Numbered from the stretch's first letter, positions 1-9,104 are shown. The stretch: 64,000 nucleotides of DNA from Pedosphaera sp. (GCA_028293325.1 JAQGPA010000040.1:1-64000), one strand, 5' to 3'. Translations and numbers: made by a program. The notes: generated by a model from the letters alone, not told the origin.

Positions 1-1031
1 AAAATCATATGGCCGCTTTGCTCGCCGCCAAAGTTGAAGCCGTTGCGCAACATCTCATCGATGACGTTTTTGTCGCCCACTCCCGTCCGCACGGTCTTGC
101 CGCCGCACGATTGAATGAACGCATCCAGACCGGCATTGCTCATCACGGTGGTCACCACGGTTTTTTCCGCCAAGCCGCCTTGCTCGATCATGTCCCGCGC
201 GGCAATCGCCATCACATCATCCCCGTCAATCATCGTGCCGGTCTCATCGCACAGCAACACGCGGTCCGCATCGCCATCGTGCGCGATGCCAATATGCGCC
301 TGGTGTTCCCGCACCTTGGCGCACATCTGCTCGGGATGCATCGAACCGCATTCCTTGTTGATGTTCGTGCCGTCCGGCTGGTTGCCATACACGATCACCT
401 CGGCGCCCAACTCACGCAGCACGCACGGTGTGGACTTATATGACGCGCCATGCGCGCAATCCACCACCACCCGCATTCCTTCCAGCGTCATGCCGCGCGG
501 AAACGAAGCCTTGGCATATTCAATGTAACGTCCCAATGCATCGTCGATGCGTACCGCCTTGCCAATCTCTCCCGCCGTCGGGCGGATATTCTCAATCTCG
601 CCGCTGAACACCAACCCTTCAATTTGCGCCTCAATCCGGTCATCCAGTTTGTAACCGTCCGCCCGGAAGAACTTGATGCCGTTATCATCATAGGGATTGT
701 GCGAGGCCGTGATGACAATGCCCGCATCCGCCCGCAAGCTGCGTGTCACATAGGCCACACCCGGCGTGGGCAGCGGTCCGATGAACAACACATCGACTCC
801 CATCGACAGGATGCCCGAGGAAATGGCGTTCTCAAGCATGTAACCGGACAACCGTGTATCTTTGCCGATGACGATTTTATGTTTACCCCGGCCGCGCGAG
901 CGGGTTTCGAGGTTCTTAAAAACGTGACCGGCGGCGCGGCCCAGTTTCAAGACGGTTTCCGCGGTGACTGGTTCAACATTCGCGCGGCCACGAACACCGT
1001 CGGTGCCGAATATTTTCTTGGGGGAGCTCAT
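1..1031 (-). CDS. glmM: Phosphoglucosamine mutase GlmM (3' end beyond window)
   Basis: The enzyme converts glucosamine-6-phosphate to glucosamine-1-phosphate, the cytoplasmic step leading to UDP-GlcNAc for peptidoglycan. The frame reads [15 protein letters not shown] at the N-terminus. The phosphoserine loop [11 protein letters not shown] has its catalytic serine near residue 110, and the metal-binding motif DGDADR is present. About 343 of the usual ~450 residues lie in the window, ending near GGEQSGH. It is the last gene of a folP-cdaA-cdaR-glmM operon, 27 bp after cdaR. The ATG at 1031 has no clear Shine-Dalgarno sequence. The family assignment is firm. Only the C-terminal phosphate-binding domain is missing because of the window edge. 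Confidence 0.96.
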   Translation of the reverse strand, partial: MSSPKKIFGTDGVRGRANVEPVTAETVLKLGRAAGHVFKNLETRSRGRGKHKIVIGKDTRLSGYMLENAISSGILSMGVDVLFIGPLPTPGVAYVTRSLRADAGIVITASHNPYDDNGIKFFRADGYKLDDRIEAQIEGLVFSGEIENIRPTAGEIGKAVRIDDALGRYIEYAKASFPRGMTLEGMRVVVDCAHGASYKSTPCVLRELGAEVIVYGNQPDGTNINKECGSMHPEQMCAKVREHQAHIGIAHDGDADRVLLCDETGTMIDGDDVMAIAARDMIEQGGLAEKTVVTTVMSNAGLDAFIQSCGGKTVRTGVGDKNVIDEMLRNGFNFGGEQSGHMI

Positions 1032-1058
1032 GAGATATAAATAAGCTTGGGGTTCAAA

Positions 1059-1484
1059 TCATTTCGTCGTGGTGATGCGTTCCACGTTAATGACGGCAGG
1101 TCTAAAACTGACCACTTTAAAATCATTGGTCACCCGGACCTGGACATCCTTGCGGACCTCCTTTTCATCCTCTATTTTCGTCAGATCCACAAACGCGGTG
1201 ATTTGCTGGTCCTGCAATTTTTCAAGTTCATCCGCCCCGCCGCTCACTGTGACGGACACCGTTGGCGGGTTGAGCCGGAACTGGTTGGTGTTATACGGCG
1301 ACATCATCAGCGTAATTGGCACTGCCGGAAAAGCCCGCGTGCTCACGGTGACCACTGGTGATTGCGCGGTCTGCGACTGGTCCTTCTTCAGGAGGGTCTC
1401 AATCGTGAACCATGCCAGTGCCGCCAACAGCAGCGAGAGCAGCTTCCACCAAAAATTGTGCAGAATGAGATCGCGCTTGGCCAT
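1059..1484 (-). CDS. cdaR: YbbR-domain protein, CdaR-like regulator of the diadenylate cyclase
   Basis: This 141-residue protein has one N-terminal membrane segment (about residues 12-30, rich in Leu, Ala and Trp), followed by one YbbR-type domain that would sit outside the membrane. In firmicutes CdaR binds and modulates the membrane diadenylate cyclase CdaA. Known CdaR proteins usually carry several YbbR repeats, so this one is short. It starts 5 bp after the cdaA stop and precedes glmM, which is the conserved cdaA-cdaR-glmM order and the main support for the name. Confidence 0.8.
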   Translation of the reverse strand: MAKRDLILHNFWWKLLSLLLAALAWFTIETLLKKDQSQTAQSPVVTVSTRAFPAVPITLMMSPYNTNQFRLNPPTVSVTVSGGADELEKLQDQQITAFVDLTKIEDEKEVRKDVQVRVTNDFKVVSFRPAVINVERITTTK

Positions 1485-1489
1485 GGTGC

Positions 1490-2350
1490 TTAATCGGTTT
1501 TCACCTTCTGGACCGCCGCTGAACGCAGGGTGTGCCGGTCAGCGGACCACCTTCGGAACCGGTCCACCAGGCTGTTCTGATCGGTGCGCTTCACCAGTAC
1601 CGAGGTCAGGAATGCCCGCAACTCCTCCTGGCTTACCCCGCGCGTCAACTGGCCCTTATACGCGTATGAAATCAAACCGGTTTCCTCGGACACCACCACC
1701 ACCATTGCGTCCGTCTCCTCGCTTAACCCAATCGCCGCCCGATGCCGTGTCCCGAGCGACTTGTTCAAATCCTGTCGTTGTGTGAGCGGAAAAATACAGG
1801 CCGCAAACGCCACCCGGTCGCCCTGGATGATTACCCCGCCATCATGAATCGCGTTGTTCGGAAAGAAAATCGTCTCCAGCATTTCCGGCGTCGCCTCGCA
1901 ATCGACGACAATGCCCGACTCCACCACCTCCTGCAGTTGAATCGACTGTTCCAGCGCAATGAGCGCGCCGATGCGGACTTCGGACAAGCGTTCGACCGTC
2001 TGGATGATCACCTCAATATTCTCGCGCTGCTCCCGCGCCGTGTAAAACAAACGCAGGTTCCCCAATTCCGACAACATGCGCCGGAGTTCCGGCTGGAAAA
2101 TCACCAGGATGGCGAACGCCGAGAACGCAAAGAAGTTCCGCAGCAACCAACCCACCACTTCCAGCTGCAGGGCCCAAGTAATGAACGTGAAAGCCAGCAG
2201 GACCAGGAAACCGAGAACCACCGACCACCCGCGCGTCCCCCGCACGAACATGAAGGCATAATAAATGCCCACCGCGAGGAGCAGAATCTCCAACGCGGGA
2301 CGCCAGACACCATGCAAATAGTTCCAGTTTAATGTCCAGTTGTTCATCAT
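1490..2350 (-). CDS. cdaA: Membrane diadenylate cyclase CdaA (c-di-AMP synthase)
   Basis: The protein condenses two ATP into the second messenger c-di-AMP. It is 286 residues long, with about three N-terminal membrane helices (residues ~15-85), a short linker and a DAC domain. Signature stretches are visible: NNAIHDGGVIIQ, at the place of the family's DGA motif, and GTRHRAAIGLSEETDA with the RHR motif. The usual DGA alanine is glycine here. The ATG at 2350 overlaps the end of folP by 4 bp, so translation is probably coupled. Operon position beside cdaR and glmM supports the assignment, although c-di-AMP is better known from Gram-positive bacteria. Confidence 0.93.
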   Translation of the reverse strand: MMNNWTLNWNYLHGVWRPALEILLLAVGIYYAFMFVRGTRGWSVVLGFLVLLAFTFITWALQLEVVGWLLRNFFAFSAFAILVIFQPELRRMLSELGNLRLFYTAREQRENIEVIIQTVERLSEVRIGALIALEQSIQLQEVVESGIVVDCEATPEMLETIFFPNNAIHDGGVIIQGDRVAFAACIFPLTQRQDLNKSLGTRHRAAIGLSEETDAMVVVVSEETGLISYAYKGQLTRGVSQEELRAFLTSVLVKRTDQNSLVDRFRRWSADRHTLRSAAVQKVKTD

Positions 2351-3183
2351 TTAAAGGCCGCCACGGCCTCCGTCATACGCAATGCCTGCACGGTGGCCGC
2401 CACATCATGCGTGCGAAACATCTGCACTCCTGCCGCCGCCGCCAGCGTGGTGCAGGCCAACACCGCCGGCAACCGGTCGCCCGCCGTCGTCCCCAGTAAT
2501 TTGCTGACAAAAGATTTACGCGAAACGCCCAGCAGCAACGGCCGCCCTAATCTTGTAAAACTCCCCAGCCCCGCGAGCAACTGCAAATTATGTTCCAAGG
2601 TCTTCCCGAAGCCGATTCCAACATCCAACATCACCTGCTCCCGCGCAACTCCAACCGCCGCCAGTTTCGCCAGCCGTTCCGCGAAAAACTCGCCGACCTC
2701 CCGCACCACGTCGGCATAAACCGGGTTTGCCTGCATCGTTTGTGGCGTTCCCTGCATGTGCATCACCACGTAACCCACACCCGACTCCGCCACCAACCGC
2801 CACATCGCGTCATCCGTCCGATTTGCGCCCACGTCGTTAACGATGCTCGCCCCCGCCGCGAGCGCTGCCCGTGCCACCGCCGGTTTGACGGTGTCGATCG
2901 AAATGGGCTGCTTGATTTTCCCCGCCAACGCTTCAATCACCGGAATCACCCGTCGCAATTCCTCCGCTTCGCTCACCGGTTCCGCCTTGGGCCGCGTCGA
3001 TTCACCGCCCACATCAATGACATCCGCTCCCTGCGCCACCAGTTCCAGCGCGTGTGCCACCGCCGCCGCCGGGTCAAAAAAGTTGCCGCCGTCGGAAAAC
3101 GAATCCGGCGTCACGTTTACCACGCCCATCACCAGCGCCGGGCGCGGAAACGTAAATTCAAATTGGCGGGCCCGTAAAATCAT
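2347..3183 (-). CDS. folP: Dihydropteroate synthase FolP
   Basis: FolP joins p-aminobenzoate to 6-hydroxymethyl-dihydropterin pyrophosphate in folate synthesis and is the target of sulfonamides. The 278-residue protein shows the TIM-barrel signatures MGVVNVTPDSFSDGG near residues 19-33 and DVIDVGGESTRP near 54-66. Later come the SIDT, NDV and LLLGVSRKSF stretches expected of the family. Length is typical. It is the first gene of the operon and overlaps cdaA by 4 bp (ATGA-type). The start at 3183 gives the normal N-terminus. Confidence 0.96.
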   Translation of the reverse strand: MILRARQFEFTFPRPALVMGVVNVTPDSFSDGGNFFDPAAAVAHALELVAQGADVIDVGGESTRPKAEPVSEAEELRRVIPVIEALAGKIKQPISIDTVKPAVARAALAAGASIVNDVGANRTDDAMWRLVAESGVGYVVMHMQGTPQTMQANPVYADVVREVGEFFAERLAKLAAVGVAREQVMLDVGIGFGKTLEHNLQLLAGLGSFTRLGRPLLLGVSRKSFVSKLLGTTAGDRLPAVLACTTLAAAAGVQMFRTHDVAATVQALRMTEAVAAFK

Positions 3184-3221
3184 ATCCCCAATCTCGCTGG
3201 AAAAGCAGCCGATTTCCCCGT

Positions 3222-3608
3222 TTACTTTGGCGCCTGGATCAACTCGATCTCGTACCCTTCCGGCGCATCTACAAAGGCAATCCCGCCGCCGTCCGGCCGC
3301 AGATGCGGGCCGTCCGAAAATTTATAACCTTGGGCGGCGAGGTGTTTGCCAAACTCCTCCAGGCTGTCCACGGAAAACGCCAGATGCGTCAGGTCAGTCT
3401 GCACCTGTACCGGGCCGCTGGCGGGAAAATGGCAAAGCTCGATCAATTCCTCGCTCTCCGGCGCCTTCATGAACACCAGTTCGGAGCCGCGCGGCGATTT
3501 ATGCCGCCGCGTTTCCTCCAACCCCAGCACGTCGCGATAAAACTTCACCGTGCGTTCCAGGTCATTCACGCGATATCGCGTATGCAACAGCTTTCTGACG
3601 GTCTTCAT
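3222..3608 (-). CDS. VOC-family protein, lactoylglutathione lyase-like
   Basis: This 128-residue protein has the beta-alpha-beta-beta-beta fold repeats of glyoxalase I. Candidate metal ligands fall almost at the positions known in GloA: His9, Glu57, His75 and Glu122. The frame stays open far upstream, but that extension lies opposite the beta-barrel gene at 3720. The ATG at 3608, giving MKTVRKLLHTRYRV, is the natural start. The likely role is methylglyoxal detoxification, though other VOC activities such as dioxygenase or resistance functions cannot be excluded. It stands alone between folP and the beta-barrel gene. Confidence 0.82.
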   Translation of the reverse strand: MKTVRKLLHTRYRVNDLERTVKFYRDVLGLEETRRHKSPRGSELVFMKAPESEELIELCHFPASGPVQVQTDLTHLAFSVDSLEEFGKHLAAQGYKFSDGPHLRPDGGGIAFVDAPEGYEIELIQAPK

Positions 3609-3719
3609 GCCTCCAGCATACGCCGCCGGAGATGCAAAGCAACCGCGCAAATCCGCTGTCCGGAGCAGGTAAGTGAATAACCGCTTGCCCTGCGGGTTCC
3701 TTTTCGTTAGGAAATCTCT

Positions 3720-4946
3720 GTGTTCAATTTCAGGCTCTGGCTTTTGGCCGCGTTTCTGCCGGTCTGTTTCGGCGCCGGGCTTGCCCATGCACAAATCGAC
3801 CCCACCAAACGCGAGTTGATCCAACTCGGTTACAATCAGCCGCTGCAAGGCCACGCTCCCATTGCCGGTTACGCTTTTTATTACTATAATCAACCCGGCT
3901 TTCTCCGCACCAACCTCACGCTCCGCCTCGCGGTCGCCCCGGTTTATGTCGATTCCGAGCTCGGCATCGCCAACACGATCGGACCCTATACGGATCTGGG
4001 CTTCGGCCTCGCCGGCGGCGGCTTTGCCGACAGTTATTCCGAAATCCGGCAGGGCAAATATTTGCGCGAAGAATCCTTCACCGGCAATGGCGGCCAGGTT
4101 TCCGCCAGTATTTATCATCGGTTCAACCCCGACCAGCGCATCCCGCTCGCCGGCATCTTTCGCACCGAGGTGGCTTTTGCAGACTACGAACGGGATGATA
4201 CAACCGCCCCCACATTTGTCCTGCCCCGGGACCAAACCAGTTTTAACATCCGCACCGGCTTTCGCTGGGGTGGCAAGGAACCGCTGCTCGCCCCGGATGT
4301 CGGTCTGGAATTATCCGTTTGGTATGAAGGCAAGTTCCGGCCCAATGCGGGAGCTTACGGTTTTTCCGACGATCGCCGGGTCGAATCCGCTTCCCACCTG
4401 TTCTGGGCGCGCGCCCTCTTTGCCTATACCCTGCCGGAACGGAAGGACAATTTCATGTTCAGCGTCACTGCCGGCACCAGCATCGAGGCTGACCGCTTCA
4501 GCGCCTACCGCATCGGCGGCAATCTGCCGCTCGCCTCCGAATTTCCCCTGAGCATACCAGGTTATTTTTACCAGGAACTCAGCGCCAGCCGCTTTGTGCT
4601 CCTCAATGGCACCTATTACATGCCTTTGGACGCTCACAAACGTTGGGAACTCACGGCGGTGGCCAGCACCGCCGCAATCGATTATCTCACTGGCTTGCAG
4701 CAACCGGGCCATTGGAACTCCGGCGCCGGTGGCGGCATTACCTATCATGCCAGCTCACAAGCCTGGCGAATTTTTTTGGGTTACGGCTATGGGTTCGATG
4801 CCATCCGCACCGGTGGCCGCGGGGCCCACAGCATCGGTTTCCTGGTCCAGTTCGACCTCGAACGCACCAAAGGTCCGTTTTATGATCCTGGCGCCAACAA
4901 TAGCTGGTCCCGCGGCCTGGATCGCATACTCCATAGTTTTAACTGA
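3720..4946 (+). CDS. Predicted outer-membrane beta-barrel protein of unknown function
   Basis: I do not recognise a named family. The 408-residue product begins with a signal peptide (about residues 1-24, ending AHA before QIDPT). The rest has alternating aromatic and hydrophobic beta-strand patterns with many Tyr, Phe and Gly residues. Examples are AGYAFYYYNQPG, FGLAGGG and FLGYGYGFD, with a final barrel-like strand. The start is a GTG at 3720 preceded by TAGGAAA about 6 bases upstream. It lies upstream of the peptide-binding lipoprotein on the same strand, but 150 bp apart, so a shared function is not implied. Confidence 0.7.
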   Translation: MFNFRLWLLAAFLPVCFGAGLAHAQIDPTKRELIQLGYNQPLQGHAPIAGYAFYYYNQPGFLRTNLTLRLAVAPVYVDSELGIANTIGPYTDLGFGLAGGGFADSYSEIRQGKYLREESFTGNGGQVSASIYHRFNPDQRIPLAGIFRTEVAFADYERDDTTAPTFVLPRDQTSFNIRTGFRWGGKEPLLAPDVGLELSVWYEGKFRPNAGAYGFSDDRRVESASHLFWARALFAYTLPERKDNFMFSVTAGTSIEADRFSAYRIGGNLPLASEFPLSIPGYFYQELSASRFVLLNGTYYMPLDAHKRWELTAVASTAAIDYLTGLQQPGHWNSGAGGGITYHASSQAWRIFLGYGYGFDAIRTGGRGAHSIGFLVQFDLERTKGPFYDPGANNSWSRGLDRILHSFN

Positions 4947-5100
4947 TTTCTGCCCTTCACGTTCCCTGGCGGCGCGGCGGCTTTTACCATCATTCTTGAA
5001 AGGGTTGAACAATCATGGGCCAAGTCCCGTCCAAGGCTGCGGCCAGTCATTCTCTTGCCCCGCTTCCAGTATCGGTGTATTGAACTGACGGACCTATTTT

Positions 5101-6900
5101 ATGAGAACCTTTAATTCACTGCGGACCATCGTGACGAGCTTCATTCTGGCGGGAATTATTTCCGGCTGCGGCAGCAAGGAAAACTCCTCCACGTCTGCTC
5201 CCACCTCAAAAAATCCCCTGCCGGAATCGCCCATGGTGGCGCAGTGCGAACCCGGCGAAAGTGGCGGACGACTCATCATCGCCTCGTTCGCCGATCCCAA
5301 AACGTTCAATCCCATCACCGCCAACGAGACCTCCTCCACGGACATCATCAGCCGGCTTTTCAGCGGGCTGACTGGGTTCGATGCACCAACACAGAAAGTT
5401 TACCCCGGACTGGCTGAATCCTGGTCTGTCGAACCGGATAACAAAACTTGGACCTTCCACCTGCGCAAAGGCACCCGTTGGAGTGACGGCCAACCTTTCA
5501 CCGCGGATGACGTGGTCTTTACCTGGAACGATATTATCTACAATCCCAAAATCGTAAACGTGACCGTGGATCAATTCCGCATCGACGGAAAGGATTTTGC
5601 CGTATCCAAGCTCGACGATTATACCGTCCATGTGGTCACGCCGGATATATATGCTCCCTTCCTTCGATTTTTCGGAAATGTTCCTATTTTACCCAGGCAC
5701 GTTCTGGCGTCGGCCGTGGCGGAAAATAGATTTGCCGCCGCCTACGGCATCAACGCCAAACCGGGGGAAGTGGTGGGCAATGGCCCCTTCCGGCTAAAGG
5801 AATATAAACCCGGCCAGTACACCATGCTGGAACGCAATCCCGAATTCTGGGAAGTGGATAAAAAAGGGCAACGGTTGCCGTATTTCAATAATATCATTTA
5901 CACCGTGGTTCCCGACCAGGCCGCCATCTCTCTCCGTATGCTCCAAGGCGAGGCTGATTTGCAGGAATTTGTCCGGCCCGAGGAATATGACAGGTTTAAG
6001 GAGGAATCCGCCAAAGGCCGCTTCAATCTTCTGGACCTCGGCTTGGCTTCGGAACGTGATGTCCTCACCTTCAACCAGAATCCCGAGACCAATCCCAAGA
6101 CCGGCAAGCCGTACGTGGATCCGGTTAAAATAAAATGGTTCCGCAACACCAAATTCCGTCAGGCCATCTCGTACGCCATTGATCGCGAAGCCATCGTCAA
6201 AGTCGCACTGGGCGGACACGGTGCGCCGAACTACAGTTTTGCCCCGGTGCAGGACAAGGATTGGTTTAATCCCAACATCATGAAATACCCTTACGACCCG
6301 GCCAAAGCCAAGGCTTTGCTCGCCGAAATTGGCATCAAGGATCGCGGGGACGGAACCCTGGTCGATGCGGAAGGCCATCCCATCGCCTTCGTCATGAACA
6401 CCAATACCGGCAACGACCGCCGGCAAAAGACCGGTGTCATCATTCAGGAGGATTTGAAACGACTCGGCATTCAACTTACCTTTCAACCTTTGGATTTCAA
6501 CGCCCTGATCGACAAATTTGATGTGTCTCAAGATTTTGACTGCGTCCTGTTGGGCTGGGCCGGCGGCCCAGGCGATCCCGCTTACAGCATGAACGTTTTG
6601 AAATCCGACGGCTTCAGCCATCAATGGTATCGCAAACAAAAAACCCCTTCCACGGATTGGGAGGCCCGGATTGATTTCCTGATGAACGCCCAGATCAAAA
6701 CCCTCGACCAGGCGCAGAGAAAAAAATATTACGACGAAGTCCAGGCCATCCTCGCGGAACAAATGCCCATGATCCCGACCATTTCCATGGAAGCCTTTTC
6801 TGCCGTGCGCTCGGACATCGCCAATGTGAATCCCACCACGCTCGACCCCAATCGCCTGACGTGGAACCTGGAAGAACTCTATTACAAAAAGGCGAAGTAA
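5101..6900 (+). CDS. ABC transporter substrate-binding lipoprotein, family 5 (peptide/nickel type)
   Basis: The 599-residue protein starts with a lipoprotein signal ending IISGC (Cys about residue 21). It then shows the family 5 extracellular solute-binding signatures: an early PKTFNPITANETSS stretch, GLAESWSVEPDNKTWTFHLR and DGQPFTADDVVFTWND. Members (OppA, DppA) deliver oligopeptides or similar solutes to an ABC permease. No permease or ATPase gene lies next to it, so it must work with components encoded elsewhere. Substrate cannot be read from the sequence. The ATG at 5101 has no obvious Shine-Dalgarno sequence. Confidence 0.92.
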   Translation: MRTFNSLRTIVTSFILAGIISGCGSKENSSTSAPTSKNPLPESPMVAQCEPGESGGRLIIASFADPKTFNPITANETSSTDIISRLFSGLTGFDAPTQKVYPGLAESWSVEPDNKTWTFHLRKGTRWSDGQPFTADDVVFTWNDIIYNPKIVNVTVDQFRIDGKDFAVSKLDDYTVHVVTPDIYAPFLRFFGNVPILPRHVLASAVAENRFAAAYGINAKPGEVVGNGPFRLKEYKPGQYTMLERNPEFWEVDKKGQRLPYFNNIIYTVVPDQAAISLRMLQGEADLQEFVRPEEYDRFKEESAKGRFNLLDLGLASERDVLTFNQNPETNPKTGKPYVDPVKIKWFRNTKFRQAISYAIDREAIVKVALGGHGAPNYSFAPVQDKDWFNPNIMKYPYDPAKAKALLAEIGIKDRGDGTLVDAEGHPIAFVMNTNTGNDRRQKTGVIIQEDLKRLGIQLTFQPLDFNALIDKFDVSQDFDCVLLGWAGGPGDPAYSMNVLKSDGFSHQWYRKQKTPSTDWEARIDFLMNAQIKTLDQAQRKKYYDEVQAILAEQMPMIPTISMEAFSAVRSDIANVNPTTLDPNRLTWNLEELYYKKAK

Positions 6901-6995
6901 GCCTCTTTTCGCCGCGATAACTGAACTTGCGCCGGCATTTTGAGCCACCGGCTGCGCGAAACTTGCGTCAATTCCGCAATCCTTTCAAAATGACC

Positions 6996-7024
6996 TTGCG
7001 CTGTCAGGCTGAGACTGCTTCATT
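6996..7024 (+). promoter_or_regulatory. Possible sigma-70 promoter of tRNA-Leu
   Basis: TTGCGC at 6996-7001 and TTCATT at 7019-7024 are separated by 17 bases, and the tRNA starts 10 bases further on. Neither box is a close consensus match, so this is a position-supported guess. Confidence 0.3.
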
Positions 7025-7034
7025 AGTGGGGAGT

Positions 7035-7119
7035 GCGCTTATGGTGGAATTGGCAGACACGCTACTTTGAGGTGGTAGTGGGGTAACCCGTGCAGGTTCA
7101 AGTCCTGCTAAGCGCACCA
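7035..7119 (+). tRNA. tRNA-Leu, anticodon GAG
   Basis: The 85-base gene folds as a class II tRNA. GCGCTTA pairs with TAAGCGC in the acceptor stem, followed by a discriminator A and an encoded CCA. The D-arm contains TGGCAGA. The anticodon stem CTACT/GGTAG closes the loop TTGAGGT, with GAG at 7069-7071. A GGG-TAA-CCC variable arm and the T-loop GGTTCAAGTCC complete it. GAG reads CUC and CUU codons. The gene marks the left boundary of the accessory island, and an eroded gene fragment begins 18 bases past its 3' end. Confidence 0.96.
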
Positions 7120-7137
7120 CTTTTTCCTTTGCGGAAG

Positions 7138-7272
7138 TTTATAGAGGTATTTCATGTAAGAATGGGTCGGCGTGCTGTCGAGATAGAAATAATAATCCTT
7201 CAGATCCCCACCGCAAAAGTAATACCTCCACGATTAGAGGCCACCATGGGTGTTCACCCACGTTCCTTCCGG
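7138..7272 (-). pseudogene. Eroded second copy of the GH63-like gene (two fragments)
   Basis: 7138-7207 matches 14577-14646 inside the GH63-like gene at 66 of 70 bases. In the same reading frame it encodes [19 protein letters not shown] against [19 protein letters not shown]. About 18 bases later, 7226-7272 matches 15069-15116, which lies upstream of that gene's start (roughly 80% with one gap). The roughly 420 bases that separate the two pieces in the intact locus are missing here. The copy stops 18 bases from the tRNA 3' end. No complete gene can be made. The changes are conservative at protein level, so this was probably once a working paralogue. Confidence 0.85.
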
Positions 7273-7399
7273 TCGCTTCGCTTGGCTGGGGCAGAGTTGA
7301 AGTTATGAAACAAGCGTTGTGCGGTCAAAGTCAACGCGACGCGCGTTGCCGGTTCTTGGAACAGGACCGCCCATCCCATTTGCAGTCAACCCCGAGTTG

Positions 7400-8851
7400 C
7401 TATCTCTCTTCAATCTGAACTTCCAATCGTCCGTCACGCACGGCCTTCCTGAGTAACTTGTGGTCGTGTTCGCTTTGGTCCGCATAGGCAACGGCGAAGT
7501 CGGCGATGGCTCGGTCAAACTTGTCGCTCCTGCCGAGATAACCGCTGATTTTTGCCGGTTGGCCACTGCGGGCGTGCGCGCGCGCGAGTGCCCATCCGCA
7601 CAGGTTGGCATACTGCATCATGCTGGTCCGGCCGAACAACTCGACGAGCACCTTGATCTTCATGTCCCTGAGTTGACGGATATAGAAGTGCCGACCATTC
7701 CGGCCCATCGTCCAACCCAGGAAGATGTCGCTGGCCGCTTGCATCAGCCGACATCCGTTTACAACTCGCTGGCCGTGGTTGGGGTGGATGCTTTTGCCGG
7801 CATAAGGCTCCAAAACCGAGGGGCCAGCTTCCTTGACCTGGAGAAAAAGTGGATCCTGTTCGCCCGCCATGAGGAGCATGATGCCGCACAGGGTACCGAC
7901 GCTGCCGATGCCCACCACCTTGTTCGCAACGTCCCTCAGTTCGTATCGGTCCAGCAGCACCCGCCGGTCTTCCCGCAAAGAATCCCGGTAGCTGGTAAAA
8001 GCTGCCTCGACTGCGGCGAAAAACCCTCTCTGCCGTTCCTTCTCGCGCCAGTGATAAATGAGCGGTGGATTGTCTTTGATGACCGGCAACCGGCCGATAA
8101 CCTCCGCGAGTTTTGGAAAATCATGTTCCAATACCTGTTGCTGGCGTGCCTTGGCCAAACGCTTCTGAAAGCGTTTACGCGCCTGTTTGCGCTTAATCGT
8201 GGGAATCAGATCCGTCACGGCCATGCTCGAATACCAGACATCGAGAAACCGCATTTCACTGAATTCCGCCATGTGACGGCGATACGATCGAACGCAGGTC
8301 AGCACCACATCCCGTGCGGTATCCTCGCTGAGGCCGTTGTCACGACAGGCCAGAACGAAGCTCGCGGCCAGGCGTTTCACATCCCACTCCCACGGGGCGG
8401 GCAATGTCTCGTCCAGATCGTTTATATCGAAGATTTCACGTCGTTCCGGGGTGGCATAAACGCCGAAGTTAAGCAGGTGACAATCGCCGCAAGCCTGCAC
8501 GCGCACCCCGGTTACTGGTGTCTTGGCCAGGTCCGCCGCCATGTTTAGCGCCGCACCCCGATAGAAGGTGAAAGGCGACTGCATCATGCGTCCGTAGCGA
8601 ATGGGGATGAGTTGCGGGATGCGCCCTTTGCTTGATTCCTCCATCAACAAAACCGGATCCGGGCGATTGTTGGAGGCTTTCCACTCTGCATGCGCCTGGC
8701 GGGGGCATTTGTCTCGCAGGCGTTTGCCCTCCGCATAGAGTTCAGCTCGCGAGGGATGGGGCCTGAAGGAGCGCCTCTTTAAGAATACGGGGCGTCGAAG
8801 CTTGTTTTTGAATGGCCTTTGAATTTTGATCATGTGGTGACGTTTAATCAT
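7400..8851 (-). CDS. DUF2252-family protein, kinase-like motif
   Basis: The 483-residue protein matches the uncharacterised DUF2252 family as I know it. It has a basic N-terminus, then RYGRMMQSPFTFYRGAA and a GDCHLLNFG motif followed by FDINDLDETLPAPWEWDVKR. The spacing of GD-x-H-x2-N and the later D-x-ND-x-D recalls the catalytic and metal loops of aminoglycoside-phosphotransferase-type kinases. That link is my inference. The ATG at 8851 has an excellent AAAGGAG seven bases upstream. It is the most downstream intact gene of the island on this strand. A 74-base stretch (7849-7922) recurs as a fragment at 17518-17591. Confidence 0.82.
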   Translation of the reverse strand: MIKRHHMIKIQRPFKNKLRRPVFLKRRSFRPHPSRAELYAEGKRLRDKCPRQAHAEWKASNNRPDPVLLMEESSKGRIPQLIPIRYGRMMQSPFTFYRGAALNMAADLAKTPVTGVRVQACGDCHLLNFGVYATPERREIFDINDLDETLPAPWEWDVKRLAASFVLACRDNGLSEDTARDVVLTCVRSYRRHMAEFSEMRFLDVWYSSMAVTDLIPTIKRKQARKRFQKRLAKARQQQVLEHDFPKLAEVIGRLPVIKDNPPLIYHWREKERQRGFFAAVEAAFTSYRDSLREDRRVLLDRYELRDVANKVVGIGSVGTLCGIMLLMAGEQDPLFLQVKEAGPSVLEPYAGKSIHPNHGQRVVNGCRLMQAASDIFLGWTMGRNGRHFYIRQLRDMKIKVLVELFGRTSMMQYANLCGWALARAHARSGQPAKISGYLGRSDKFDRAIADFAVAYADQSEHDHKLLRKAVRDGRLEVQIEER

Positions 8852-9104
8852 CGTGACACTCCTTTCATTGACTTGTCCTTATCCAGTTGTTCCTGGGTTT
8901 GGCCCTTCGCCGGATAGATCATGGGGCTAAGTGGCGAAGCTGCCGGGGAGGGCGTTTGAGCATAAACGGTTCAAAGCAATGAAACCAAGACGCCAAACGT
9001 AATGAGTTTTTTGGGGATTTGCTGGGAATTTCATAAATTCATCTCCGTTGTTTCCAATATTTAAACCTCAACGCCACTGCTTGCTCTGTCAAACCAGCCA
9101 CAGA

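Noticed and set aside
3609-4235. N-terminal extension of the glyoxalase-fold frame up to 4235 on the minus strand
   Set aside because: It runs antisense to the beta-barrel gene, has no family resemblance, and the ATG at 3608 gives the complete fold with all metal ligands in place.
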